DNA of 49,847 bases from Aquibacillus rhizosphaerae (GTDB taxonomy: Bacteria; Bacillota; Bacilli; Bacillales; Amphibacillaceae). Below, in pieces: positions 16,292 to 25,074 of this stretch. The notes beneath the pieces are model-generated. The model was not told where the DNA came from. It did not search any database and saw only the letters and a list, made by a program, of their open reading frames with translations. A program made the position numbers and the translations under genes. Positions within the stretch are counted from its first letter, which is position 1. Every line of letters begins with the position of its first letter. The DNA lies in NCBI RefSeq assembly GCF_030282825.1, contig NZ_JASTZU010000059.1, positions 1 to 49,847 of the forward strand, written 5' to 3'.

Positions 16292-16368
16292 ATATAGTCA
16301 ATTTTGGAATTTGCTCTCCCTTCATCATAAAGATTAGAATCGGTAAAAGATGAGGGAGGAAGAGATGA

Positions 16369-16944
16369 ATGAAATCATCTAAACTATTAAAATTAATTAT
16401 TTTTGCTCTACTAGGTACTATTTCTGTGGTGTTAATGTTTTTGAATTTCCCATTACCATTTTTACCATCTTATTTAAAAATTGATTTTAGTGATGTGCCA
16501 GCTTTATTGGCAGGTTTATTGTTTACACCAGTTGCTGGAATTATTGTAGAAGGTGTTAAAAATTCACTTTACCTTGTGCTAACAGGTGCCCACGACCCAG
16601 TAGGAGTTGTTGGTAACTTTTTCGCAGGTACATTGTTTGTCTTACCAGTAGCAGTTTTGTATCATAGATTAAAAGGACCAAAAAGTCTTGTATCAGGATT
16701 AATAACTGGAACGATTGTTATGGCTTTAGGTATGGGTGTGTTAAATTATTTCGTTCTCTTGCCAGCTTATAGCTTATTTATGGGAATGGAAGAAATGGCT
16801 ATTCCTACTGTTAAATGGGCAACTGTTATTGCTGGTATTACGCCATTTAACTTAATAAAAGGAACGATTGTTGGGTTGTTATTCATCCCATTGTTTGCAA
16901 AACTAAGACCATGGCTTGAGCGCAAACGAGCCTCTCTGGTATAA
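16369..16944 (+). CDS. ribU: Riboflavin ECF transporter S component RibU
   Basis: 191 residues with about six membrane helices. The motifs LPSYLKIDFSDVPALLAG and GVKNSLYLVLTG are typical of RibU, the substrate-binding protein that captures riboflavin at the cell membrane and works with a shared EcfAA'T energy module encoded elsewhere. ATG 16369 fits GAGGGAGGA 8 bp upstream; an ATG four bases earlier is out of frame. The FMN riboswitch directly upstream confirms the substrate. Confidence 0.96.
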   Translation: MKSSKLLKLIIFALLGTISVVLMFLNFPLPFLPSYLKIDFSDVPALLAGLLFTPVAGIIVEGVKNSLYLVLTGAHDPVGVVGNFFAGTLFVLPVAVLYHRLKGPKSLVSGLITGTIVMALGMGVLNYFVLLPAYSLFMGMEEMAIPTVKWATVIAGITPFNLIKGTIVGLLFIPLFAKLRPWLERKRASLV

Positions 16945-16951
16945 ATTATAG

Positions 16952-16986
16952 AAAAGGCTATCGATTTAATCGATAGCCTTTTTTTG
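16952..16986 (+). terminator. Terminator after ribU
   Basis: AAAAGGCTATCGA and TCGATAGCCTTTT form a perfect 13-bp stem followed by T residues. Confidence 0.92.
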
Positions 16987-17082
16987 TCTAGGAATTATAA
17001 AATTTACTTAATGGATGGAAGAAAGCTAGTAAAAGTTAAGCCGGGTTTTCTATCTATTATAAAGTTTTAAAAGCAAAATATA

Positions 17083-17469
17083 TTATTTTCTTTTCGATGT
17101 AACTCCAATTGTACATCTACAGATAGATATTAAGTCCCCGTCTTCATCGACAACTTTAATCTCCCAGACCATGGTGCTTTTTCCTTTATGGATAGGCATA
17201 GCTCTGGCATACACCAATCCATCACGCTTGCTTTTAATGTGATTACTATTAATTTCGAGTCCAAATATGTTGGATACTTCAGGATTAATGTTTAAATATG
17301 CCCCTAAGCTCGCTGCTGACTCTGCTAAAGCAACACTTGCTCCACCATGTAAAAAGCCCATGGGTTGGTGTGTTTTCGTATTAACAGGCATTTTAAGCAC
17401 CACTAATTCTTTTTCCGTTGTTATCGCTTCTATGTTTAATGTTTCCATCAACGTGTTTTTAAAATTCAC
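17083..17469 (-). CDS. menI: Hotdog thioesterase, probable DHNA-CoA thioesterase MenI
   Basis: 128 residues of the PaaI/YdiI hotdog class. The active-site segment QPMGFLHGGASVALAES holds the catalytic Glu in LAES and closely parallels E. coli YdiI, a known 1,4-dihydroxy-2-naphthoyl-CoA thioesterase; B. subtilis YuxO is the equivalent. It would release DHNA from its CoA ester for MenA. Location directly downstream of menA and opposite menFDHB strongly supports this role, though other acyl-CoA substrates are possible. Start ATG 17469 with GGAGGAACC. A terminator lies between menA and this gene, so it probably has its own promoter. Confidence 0.78.
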   Translation of the reverse strand: MNFKNTLMETLNIEAITTEKELVVLKMPVNTKTHQPMGFLHGGASVALAESAASLGAYLNINPEVSNIFGLEINSNHIKSKRDGLVYARAMPIHKGKSTMVWEIKVVDEDGDLISICRCTIGVTSKRK

Positions 17470-17500
17470 AATGGTTCCTCCTTTTTTTGTTTAACGTTAA

Positions 17501-17529
17501 AAAACGACAAGGTAAGTACTTGTCGTTTT
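17501..17529 (-). terminator. Terminator after menA
   Basis: AAAACGACAAG and CTTGTCGTTTT form a perfect 11-bp stem with a 7-nt loop; on the minus strand T-rich sequence follows. It separates menA from menI. Confidence 0.85.
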
Positions 17530-17533
17530 GACG

Positions 17534-18481
17534 TTAGAAAGAGAATGGTATAACTATTTGTAAGATTAATGAAATACCTAATAAAAATCCATAAATTGTA
17601 TTTGTTTGTGCAGTTGCTACCATTGCAGGTATCATTTCAAAATTTGTTCTTTTCCCTTTAAATCCTTTGATTGCGTCTGTTGCTTTTCGAATACTTAGAA
17701 GTGTGATTAGAGACCAAATTGGGAGGATACCAATCGCTATAAATGTAATTGTAATAATATAACAAGCCATAAAGCTTCCAGCTAGTAGTGCTGTTGCATT
17801 TTTATGACCAATTAATATAGCGATTGTTTTTCTACCATTTTTTTTATCTCCATCTAGGTCACGAATATTATTTGCTAATAGAATGGTTGCAATAAAAATT
17901 GCAATTGGAAGTGAAATCAAAATAACTTCACTAGATATAGTGAGCGTTTGTATAAAATAACTTATCGCAATAATCATTGTTCCCATAAAAAATCCGGCAA
18001 ATAATTCACCAAATGGAGTGTAGGCAATTGGATAAGGGCCTCCTGTGTATAAATAGCCTAAAAGCATACAAAAAAGTCCTATAGCGCAAATCCACCAACT
18101 AGATTCGATACATATATATACACCAAGTAACATAGCGGTCGCAAAAAAGGATATAGCTAAAATCAATACTTTCTTTGGTTTAACTCCATCTCGTACAATT
18201 GTTCCGCCTATACCAACTGAATTTTCATTGTCCAGACCACGAATAAAGTCATAATATTCATTAAACATATTTGTAGCGGCTTGAATTAACATAGCAGCTA
18301 CTAGCATTGCAATAAATAATAGATAATTAATGGAACCATCAAGTATGGCTAACATACTACCAACAAAAACAGGGATAAAAGATGCTGTTAATGTATGTGG
18401 ACGCAGTAGTCTCCACCAAACATGGAAACCTTGCTGTTCATTTAAGGAGTGTTTCATCGTATTTTTCTCTAATGTCTGCAT
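17534..18481 (-). CDS. menA: 1,4-dihydroxy-2-naphthoate polyprenyltransferase
   Basis: 315 residues of the UbiA superfamily with 8-9 membrane helices. It attaches the polyprenyl chain to DHNA, giving demethylmenaquinone. Both Asp-rich diphosphate/Mg sites are visible: NEYYDFIRGLDNE (about 73-85) and NNIRDLDGDKKNGRKT (about 203-218). ATG 18481 is chosen for AAGGAGAG 11 bp upstream. It is divergent from menF across about 690 bp, the usual bacillar men arrangement. Confidence 0.95.
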   Translation of the reverse strand: MQTLEKNTMKHSLNEQQGFHVWWRLLRPHTLTASFIPVFVGSMLAILDGSINYLLFIAMLVAAMLIQAATNMFNEYYDFIRGLDNENSVGIGGTIVRDGVKPKKVLILAISFFATAMLLGVYICIESSWWICAIGLFCMLLGYLYTGGPYPIAYTPFGELFAGFFMGTMIIAISYFIQTLTISSEVILISLPIAIFIATILLANNIRDLDGDKKNGRKTIAILIGHKNATALLAGSFMACYIITITFIAIGILPIWSLITLLSIRKATDAIKGFKGKRTNFEMIPAMVATAQTNTIYGFLLGISLILQIVIPFSF

Positions 18482-19171
18482 GTGTTTGTCTCTCCTTCCT
18501 CAAAAGTTCCTTAAAGAGAATATTATTAGATGATATTGCTAACTTTCAGCGGATAATAACATATTAAGTTTAGGGAAACAAAACAAAGGTGTCAATAATC
18601 TATTTTTATTTATTGCTAGGAAATAGTACCAATTGTTGAGAAACCAAAGAAAAGAGACTAAAATAGATATCGGATAGTAAAAATGAAGTACCTAGAGCAT
18701 TTTATTAGAGAGATTTATAGGTGCGAATACTGTACGTGTGATTGTATTTTATCGCATATCAAACCAAGAACTTTTAACCCTTAGGAGATATTAGGATATT
18801 TATGACAGTAGTAAGCTTTACCTGAGAATTAGATTCAGCAATGTATTGTTGAGTAATATTTATTTAAATCAATTTTTGTTTATAATATAATGTAATACGG
18901 TCTTATTCCGCTTGAAAAAAGTTTGCCCTCAAATTTAAAATCATGAGGTAACCGAAAAAAAGGTGAGTAGACCCTTTGTGTGTAAAACGTTTAAACGCGC
19001 CTGATTCATATGTCAAAGACACTAGTGGAAAGGCGGCTGTTTGTTTTGGTTAAACCATACTAATTTTCGTAAGCACATAAGGAATTAACTAAGCCTATTA
19101 TAGAAGCACTGGTAACTCCTCACTTGATGGGAGTATGGCTAAATGCCCCTATGAATATTGGAGGGTTTTTA
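18482..19171. promoter_or_regulatory. menA/menF intergenic region with long structured menF leader
   Basis: No gene is supported here. Tandem TATAAT sequences (18881-18891) suggest a menF promoter without a clear -35. The resulting leader is about 275 nt and has several pairings: CCTCA/TGAGG (about 18928-18949), GTTTAA...TTAAAC enclosing GCGCC...GGCGG (about 18989-19054), and ACTCC/GGAGT just before the gene (about 19115-19134). No known riboswitch class was recognised. The left half (18482-18870) is AT-rich and without visible elements. Confidence 0.45.
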
Positions 19172-20557
19172 ATGATTCAAACCGAAGTAAAAAGTATAGA
19201 AGATGCTCTCAATGAAGCTATTCTATTGGCTAAAAATAAGCAAACACCACAGTTATTAAGCACAACGGACACGATTGATGCGATAAATCCCATTGTATTT
19301 TTTAACCAAGCAAAACAAATAAAAGGTGAGAGAGTATTTTGGACAAGCTCTTTTGAGCACTTTTATTTAGTTGGGGCTGGTGAAGCTCGTGCATTAACAT
19401 CTGCTTCACATCGTTTTGAAGAAACCGAGAAACAGTGGAAAGAAATGCTATCCGACGCGATTATATTTAACCCTTATCGTGTAGCCGGAACTGGACCAAT
19501 TGCTGTTGGAGGGTTTTCGTTCGACCCACAAAAAGAAAATACAGGTTTATGGAAACACTTTGAAGAGAGTAGGTTCCGTATTCCAGCGTATTTACTAACG
19601 ATCGAAAAAGGGATATGTTATTTAACGATAAATGTTATTGTCTGTCCGGAAGATCATCCTACACAGTTATTTTATACTATCAAAAAAAATAAACAATTAT
19701 TATTAGGGAATCATGATATCCTTCCTGAAGGACCCAAAATAGAAAAGAAAAAGGAAATAAAACCATCAGAATGGAAAGAAATAGTAACGAAAGCTACCAA
19801 TGAGATTAAAAAAGGCCATGCAGATAAAATCGTATTAGCAAGAGAGATGCAAGTTACTTTTGATCGTCCAGCAGATATTTCTGCCATATTGGATAAATTA
19901 ATACAAACACAAACAAATAGTTTTATATTTGCATTTGAAAATAAGAACGATTGTTTTCTAGGTGCAACACCAGAACGATTGGTTCGAGTATATGATCAAC
20001 AGTTATTTTCCACATGTTTAGCAGGTACCGCTCCTAGAGGGGAAACAATAGAAGAAGATCAGCAAATAGGCTTAGAATTACTAAGGGATGTTAAAAACCG
20101 AGAAGAACATGATTATGTTGTACAAATGATTAGAGAAGCTATATCTGCTTGTTGTGAACAAATCGAAGTTCCTAAAAACCCTGTTTTATATCCGCTTAAA
20201 AATTTACAGCATTTGTACACACCAGTGAAAGCAAGCTTAAAAAACGAGTATTCAATCATAGATGTAGTGAAACAATTACATCCTACTCCGGCTCTTGGTG
20301 GCTTACCAAGAGAGAAATCATTGGAATTCATTCGTGAAAATGAAATTCTTGATAGAGGATGGTACGGCGCTCCAATTGGTTGGTTTGACGCTCAAAAAAA
20401 TGGTGAATTTGCTGTTGCGATTCGATCAGCACTACTACAAGGTGGTAAAGCTTCACTATTTGCTGGGTGTGGCGTTGTGAAAAACTCTGAGCCTGAAGCA
20501 GAGTATCAAGAAACAAATATTAAATTCACACCAATGCTATCAGTACTAGGGGGATAA
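19172..20557 (+). CDS. menF: Isochorismate synthase MenF
   Basis: 461 residues from ATG 19172 (GGAGGG 6-7 bp upstream); an in-frame extension to 19124 has no ribosome binding site. It converts chorismate to isochorismate, the first step of menaquinone synthesis. The C-terminal chorismate-binding domain shows KIVLAREMQV, FLGATPERLV, CLAGTAPRGET, NREEHDYVV, HPTPALGGLPRE and the final FAGCGVVKNSEPEAEYQET. menD follows 4 bp after the stop. Confidence 0.95.
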   Translation: MIQTEVKSIEDALNEAILLAKNKQTPQLLSTTDTIDAINPIVFFNQAKQIKGERVFWTSSFEHFYLVGAGEARALTSASHRFEETEKQWKEMLSDAIIFNPYRVAGTGPIAVGGFSFDPQKENTGLWKHFEESRFRIPAYLLTIEKGICYLTINVIVCPEDHPTQLFYTIKKNKQLLLGNHDILPEGPKIEKKKEIKPSEWKEIVTKATNEIKKGHADKIVLAREMQVTFDRPADISAILDKLIQTQTNSFIFAFENKNDCFLGATPERLVRVYDQQLFSTCLAGTAPRGETIEEDQQIGLELLRDVKNREEHDYVVQMIREAISACCEQIEVPKNPVLYPLKNLQHLYTPVKASLKNEYSIIDVVKQLHPTPALGGLPREKSLEFIRENEILDRGWYGAPIGWFDAQKNGEFAVAIRSALLQGGKASLFAGCGVVKNSEPEAEYQETNIKFTPMLSVLGG

Positions 20558-20561
20558 TTAA

Positions 20562-22316
20562 GTGGAACACACTGAAACTTTAACAAGATATGTAGCAAAC
20601 TTTGTTGACGAACTTCACAAAAGTGGATTGCGTGACGTGGTAATTTCCCCTGGTTCAAGATCGACACCTTTAGCAATGACTTTTGCCGAACATGAGTCGA
20701 TTACGCACTGGGTGAACATGGACGAGCGTTCTGCAGCTTTTTTTGCACTTGGTATGGCGAAACAAACGAATAACCCAGTCGCATTAGTGTGTACATCGGG
20801 AACAGCCGCTGCTAACTATTACCCAGCAGTGATAGAGGCATATTATAGTAGGATACCACTACTTATCTTGACTGCTGATCGACCTCATGAACTGCGGGAT
20901 GTAGGTGCACCCCAAGCGATTGAGCAAATCCAAATGTATGGCGACTATGTTAAATGGTTTCATGAGATGGCCCTACCAGAAAATACAGAAGCAATAATTA
21001 ACTATGCTAGAGGGAAAGCTTCAAGAGCGATTAATACAGCAAGACAATCTAATGCAGGCCCAATTCATTTGAATTTCCCTTTTCGTGAACCCCTAGTACC
21101 AGATTTTACGATCTCAAAGCTGTGGGGAAAAGAGGGTGATGATGCTTATCATCACAACTTCGAGGGCAAGATGGCCTTAGCGGAAGAACAAGTAGATGTA
21201 CTAGTATCAAAATTAATGCAATTTGAAAAAGGTTTAATCGTTTGTGGTCCTCAAGAGGATGAACATCTTTGCAAAGAAATTATTTCTTTAGCCGAAACGT
21301 GGAATATTCCAATTTTAGCGGATCCTTTATCACAACTTCGTACAGGAAATCATAGTAAAAATAATGTAATTGAGAGTTATGATGCAATTTTAAAAAGTAA
21401 AAAGGTGAGAGATTGTATTAATCCCGATTTTATTATCAGGTTTGGAGCAATGCCCGTTTCAAAACCTTACCTTTTGCTATTAAAAGAAAAACAAAATATT
21501 ACTCACTTTGTGGTTGAAGCAAATGAAGGTCACCGTGAACCTACTGGTGAGTCTGTTCATTTTATTTATGCTGATCCATCCCAGTTATGTAGGCAGCTTA
21601 ATAAGTCCGATATTCCAAAATTTGACTCGAGATGGTTAGAGAAGTGGATTTCTATGAATGGGATAGCCAAAAATATCCTAATGTTAGACAACAATCCAAA
21701 GGAAGATGAAATTACAGAGGGGCATATTGTAAAGCATTTGGCGGAAATAATCCCAGATTATAGTACTATTTTCGTGGGAAACAGTATGCCAATTCGTGAT
21801 ATGGATACCTTTTTTATGTCGAATCATAAACATATAAAAGTGTTGGCTAATCGTGGTGCAAATGGAATTGATGGTATAACATCAAGTGCTTTGGGTGCTG
21901 CTTCTAAAGGGAATAATGTAACGCTATTAATAGGAGATGTTTCCTTCTTTCATGACTTTAATGGTCTCCAAATGGCGAAACAGTACAATATTAATTTAAC
22001 CGTTGTTTTAATTAATAATAATGGTGGAGGCATTTTTTCTTTCTTACCTCAATCGAATGAAGCGCCTGATCACTTTGAAGTATTGTTTGGCACGCCATTA
22101 CATATTGACTTTAAACATGCAATTACGATGTATAATGGTTACTATTATAAGCCTTCTTCATGGGATGACTATAGGCAAGCGCTCGTAACTAGTTATACAA
22201 ATAATGGACTATCAGTCATTGAAATGATCACCAATCGAAACGAAAATGTAGTGTGGCACAAGGATAAATGGGCTAGTATTGAATACGAGATAATGATAGC
22301 AATGACAAAGGAGTGA
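20562..22316 (+). CDS. menD: SEPHCHC synthase MenD
   Basis: 584 residues, thiamine-diphosphate dependent. It joins isochorismate and 2-oxoglutarate to give 2-succinyl-5-enolpyruvyl-6-hydroxy-3-cyclohexene-1-carboxylate. Signatures are VVISPGSRSTPLAM, the Pyr-domain catalytic Glu in NMDERSAAFFALGMA, CTSGTAAANYYPAV, and the ThDP/Mg site GDVSFFHDFNG with INNNGGGIFSFLPQ. The start is GTG 20562 with AGGGGG upstream. menH begins 4-5 bp after its stop. Confidence 0.96.
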   Translation: MEHTETLTRYVANFVDELHKSGLRDVVISPGSRSTPLAMTFAEHESITHWVNMDERSAAFFALGMAKQTNNPVALVCTSGTAAANYYPAVIEAYYSRIPLLILTADRPHELRDVGAPQAIEQIQMYGDYVKWFHEMALPENTEAIINYARGKASRAINTARQSNAGPIHLNFPFREPLVPDFTISKLWGKEGDDAYHHNFEGKMALAEEQVDVLVSKLMQFEKGLIVCGPQEDEHLCKEIISLAETWNIPILADPLSQLRTGNHSKNNVIESYDAILKSKKVRDCINPDFIIRFGAMPVSKPYLLLLKEKQNITHFVVEANEGHREPTGESVHFIYADPSQLCRQLNKSDIPKFDSRWLEKWISMNGIAKNILMLDNNPKEDEITEGHIVKHLAEIIPDYSTIFVGNSMPIRDMDTFFMSNHKHIKVLANRGANGIDGITSSALGAASKGNNVTLLIGDVSFFHDFNGLQMAKQYNINLTVVLINNNGGGIFSFLPQSNEAPDHFEVLFGTPLHIDFKHAITMYNGYYYKPSSWDDYRQALVTSYTNNGLSVIEMITNRNENVVWHKDKWASIEYEIMIAMTKE

Positions 22317-22320
22317 GTTG

Positions 22321-23145
22321 GTGTATTATACACTGAATGACAAAGAATATTGGGTACAAGACCAAGGTTCAGGTACACCTGTTGTATTGTTACACGGATT
22401 TACTGGGAGTTCACGGGTGTGGGATGAACTAGTAGTGAATTGGAAGTCAAAGTATCGCACTATTTCACTCGATTTACCAGGACATGGTAAATCGAAGGTG
22501 AACACTCCTATTAGTATGGAGGGGTTTTGTAAAGACATAACGGAACTTCTTGAGAAACTTTCAATACCAAAAGCAATCTTTGTTGGTTACTCAATGGGAG
22601 GAAGAGTTGCGCTTTCTTTTGCCATGTTATATCCAAATAAAGTTCATTCCCTAGTATTAGAAAGTGCTTCACCGGGATTGCATCAATCGCATGAACAAGT
22701 GGCACGACAGGCAAAGGATGAATTGTTAGCAAAAATGTTAGAAAATGAAGGACTATCCACTTTTATCGATTATTGGACAACAATCCCACTTTTTGAGAGC
22801 CAGAAGCGGCTTCCTAAACAAAAACAGTTAGCAATTAGAAGTGAACGAATCAATCAAACAGAAACCGGACTCGCCTCATCATTAAGGGGAATGGGAACCG
22901 GTAATCAGCCGTCGTGGTGGGACCAACTAGCGGGACTAACGATAGACGTTCTTTTAATTGTTGGAGAATTGGATGAAAAGTTTGTTAAAATAGCAAAAGA
23001 GATGGATGAAATCTTTAAATATAGCCAGTTACAGCTTGTTGCTGATGCAGGACATGCAGTACATGTGGAACAAACGCAAAAGTTTGTTACAATAGTAAGT
23101 GATTTTATCGACAAAAAAGAACAAGATAATGAATGGAGGACTTAA
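22321..23145 (+). CDS. menH: SHCHC synthase MenH
   Basis: 274 residues of the alpha/beta hydrolase fold. It eliminates pyruvate from SEPHCHC to give [18 protein letters not shown], the nucleophile Ser in [19 protein letters not shown] (acid region) and [11 protein letters not shown] (His) are in order. GTG 22321 is taken as start because GGAG lies 8 bp upstream; TTG 22318 in the same frame is an alternative. It lies between menD and menB, the conserved men order. Confidence 0.9.
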   Translation: MYYTLNDKEYWVQDQGSGTPVVLLHGFTGSSRVWDELVVNWKSKYRTISLDLPGHGKSKVNTPISMEGFCKDITELLEKLSIPKAIFVGYSMGGRVALSFAMLYPNKVHSLVLESASPGLHQSHEQVARQAKDELLAKMLENEGLSTFIDYWTTIPLFESQKRLPKQKQLAIRSERINQTETGLASSLRGMGTGNQPSWWDQLAGLTIDVLLIVGELDEKFVKIAKEMDEIFKYSQLQLVADAGHAVHVEQTQKFVTIVSDFIDKKEQDNEWRT

Positions 23146-23147
23146 CA

Positions 23148-23966
23148 ATGGCAGTAAATTGGGTTAATGAAAGAGAATACGAAGATGTTCTTTACGAAAC
23201 ATATAATGGTATCGCGAAAATAACGATTAATCGACCAGAAGTACGCAATGCATTTCGTCCAAAAACCGTGCATGAATTGATAGATGCTTTTGCCTATGCA
23301 AGAGATGATTCATCTATTGGTGTAATAGTTTTGGCTGGAGCTGGAGACGATGCGTTTTGTTCCGGGGGAGACCAAAAAGTTCGTGGACATGGAGGGTATG
23401 TTGGGGAAGATCATATTCCACGTTTGAATGTTCTAGACTTGCAGCGTTTAATACGTGTTATTCCAAAACCAGTAGTTGCAATGGTGTCAGGTTATGCTAT
23501 TGGTGGTGGACATGTATTACATGTTATTTGTGACTTAACTATAGCTGCAGATAATGCTATCTTTGGACAAACAGGTCCAAAAGTAGGAAGTTTTGATGCA
23601 GGCTATGGTGCGGGATATTTAGCACGTATCGTTGGTCATAAAAAGGCTCGTGAAATTTGGTTCTTATGCCGTCAATACAATGCTAAAGAAGCAATGGATA
23701 TGGGATTAGTTAATACGGTTGTTCCACTTGATCAGCTTGAAGCAGAAACGGTTCAATGGTGTGAGGAAATGCTGGATAAATCTCCAACTGCATTGCGATT
23801 CCTAAAAGCATCCTTAAATGCAGATACAGATGGAATAGCTGGTCTTCAACAAATGGGTGGAGATGCAACGCTATTATATTACACAACAGATGAAGCCAAA
23901 GAAGGTCGTGATGCGTTTAAAGAAAAGCGTGATCCGGACTTCAAACAGTTTCCACGTTTTCCTTAA
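23148..23966 (+). CDS. menB: 1,4-dihydroxy-2-naphthoyl-CoA synthase MenB
   Basis: 272 residues, nearly collinear with B. subtilis MenB. It closes the second ring, converting o-succinylbenzoyl-CoA to DHNA-CoA. Crotonase motifs are [32 protein letters not shown] (oxyanion hole) and [13 protein letters not shown]. The C-terminus [15 protein letters not shown] is the MenB hallmark. ATG 23148 follows GGAGG by 8 bp. The gene overlaps nothing, but its ribosome binding site lies inside menH, and a terminator follows, separating it from menE. Confidence 0.97.
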   Translation: MAVNWVNEREYEDVLYETYNGIAKITINRPEVRNAFRPKTVHELIDAFAYARDDSSIGVIVLAGAGDDAFCSGGDQKVRGHGGYVGEDHIPRLNVLDLQRLIRVIPKPVVAMVSGYAIGGGHVLHVICDLTIAADNAIFGQTGPKVGSFDAGYGAGYLARIVGHKKAREIWFLCRQYNAKEAMDMGLVNTVVPLDQLEAETVQWCEEMLDKSPTALRFLKASLNADTDGIAGLQQMGGDATLLYYTTDEAKEGRDAFKEKRDPDFKQFPRFP

Positions 23967-23981
23967 TTTAATCATTCTGCA

Positions 23982-24020
23982 AAAGACCAATACACAACTC
24001 TCGTGTGTTGGTCTTTATCT
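23982..24020 (+). terminator. Terminator after menB
   Basis: AAAGACCAA...ACACA pairs with TGTGTTGGTCTTT and is followed by a short T/A tract. It ends the menFDHB transcript before menE. Confidence 0.82.
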
Positions 24021-24143
24021 TATCCAAAGACTCTTTTTGCAAATTGTTGCTTTCGAACTATCGAACTTGATACAAAGTACGCACTAAGTTTTAACTTTTT
24101 GCATTTTTTTGTCGCAAATGATTAAGTGGTAATACTAAGTTCC

Positions 24144-24254
24144 GGCAGAATACTCCGCTTTCCACGGGCACGGCTTCAGCTAACTCAGAAGAAAAATCAC
24201 TTCTGAGTGGATCTTCAGCTCGTGCTTTTCCCGTAGGAGTCTCCGTATTCTGCC
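24144..24254. repeat. Palindromic repeat unit within copy 2 (left unit)
   Basis: GGCAGAATAC at 24144-24153 returns inverted at 24245-24254, both followed by imperfectly matching inner arms (TCCGCTTTCCACGGG versus GGAGACTCCTACGGG). The middle carries ACTCAGAAG...CTTCTGAGT, so it can fold into one long hairpin. Confidence 0.75.
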
Positions 24255-24340
24255 TTCACTTTTAACAGTTCTCCTAATGTATTGATAGATAGCTATTAAT
24301 ATTTATTGTACTATTTTTACTCGAAAGACAAGTTTACCTA

Positions 24341-24520
24341 GCGAAGGAAAAATGCGACACTCCTTGAAAATACAGACCAATTTTCTGCGTGCGATGCATT
24401 GCTTCCTTAGCTTTCCTTGTCCTGGGGGAAGAGCAGCTTCCGAAGACCCCACAGGAAACGTTCTTTGTGACCGAGGAGGCTAAGGTGCTGCCCCCGGAAA
24501 GGGAGTATTTTTCCGTAGCG
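24341..24520. repeat. Palindromic repeat unit within copy 2 (right unit)
   Basis: GCGAAGGAAAAATGCGACAC at the left pairs imperfectly with the right end (GGAGTATTTTTCCGTAGC). The core GACCCCACAGGAAACG, GAGGAGGCTAAGG and CCCCCGGAAAG is like that of the other units and of common Bacillus intergenic palindromes. Confidence 0.7.
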
Positions 24521-24657
24521 ATGAATTAACCACTCATCTTAAATAGAATGCAAGGGTTACGATATAGTTAATGCGCACTTTATATTTTATTTGTCATAAA
24601 CAACAAGTGTTTTGAAAACAGTCTATCCAAATAACTGCTTTGAGAGGAAATAGGTAG

Positions 24658-25038
24658 ATGAAATTAACCGTATTATCAGAAAAGTTATCCGTTTTAAAAT
24701 TAAACCCAGCATTATCCCTTCCTACTTGGGTATATGAAAATAAACAATTTTTGTCTATTACTTATACCGAGGAAGAACTATCGATTGTCTGCAAGGAATC
24801 GACTATTCCAGAAAATATTGATGCAACTATTGAAAACGGTTGGAGTTGTATAAAGGTTGTTGGTGAGCTGGATTTTTCATTAACGGGTGTGTTGGCTAAC
24901 TTAGCAAATACGCTAGCAACTGCAAAAGTTAGTATTTTTGCACTATCGACTTATAACACAGATTATTTATTAGTGAAAACAGAAAAGTTACAACATGCAA
25001 TAAAAGCACTAGAAACAGCTGGCTATGAGATTGTCTAG
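24658..25038 (+). CDS. ACT-domain protein inserted between menB and menE
   Basis: 126 residues (ATG 24658 after GAGAGGAAATAGGTAG). The C-terminal half is an ACT-like fold: WSCIKVVGELDFSLTGVLAN, then LATAKVSIFALSTYNTDYLLV and HAIKALETAGYEIV, which is the pattern of standalone ACT proteins of the CASTOR-like type. The N-terminal half looks like a second, divergent ACT. Such domains usually bind amino acids; the ligand here is unknown. It is not part of the B. subtilis men operon and follows a repeat element, so it may be a later arrival. Confidence 0.8.
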   Translation: MKLTVLSEKLSVLKLNPALSLPTWVYENKQFLSITYTEEELSIVCKESTIPENIDATIENGWSCIKVVGELDFSLTGVLANLANTLATAKVSIFALSTYNTDYLLVKTEKLQHAIKALETAGYEIV

Positions 25039-25074
25039 TATCGTGACTATTCGACAAAGAAAGGAATCAGAATA

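Larger units (their letters stand above)
24076..24579. repeat. Composite palindromic intergenic repeat, copy 2
   Basis: Outer inverted ends AGTACGCACTAAG (24076-24088) and GTTAATGCGCACT (24567-24579) correspond to those of the copy at 431-643. Flanks match as well: ATCGAACTTGATA on the left and TTTGTCATAAACAACAA on the right. Inside are two nested palindromes (24144-24254 and 24341-24520) of the same core family. It lies between menB and the ACT-domain gene. Confidence 0.75.

Noticed and set aside
18683-18784. 33-codon frame with a cysteine cluster (CEYCTCDC) between menA and menF
   Set aside because: No ribosome binding site, AT-rich surroundings, and no neighbouring partner. Chance is more likely than a real small metal-binding protein.
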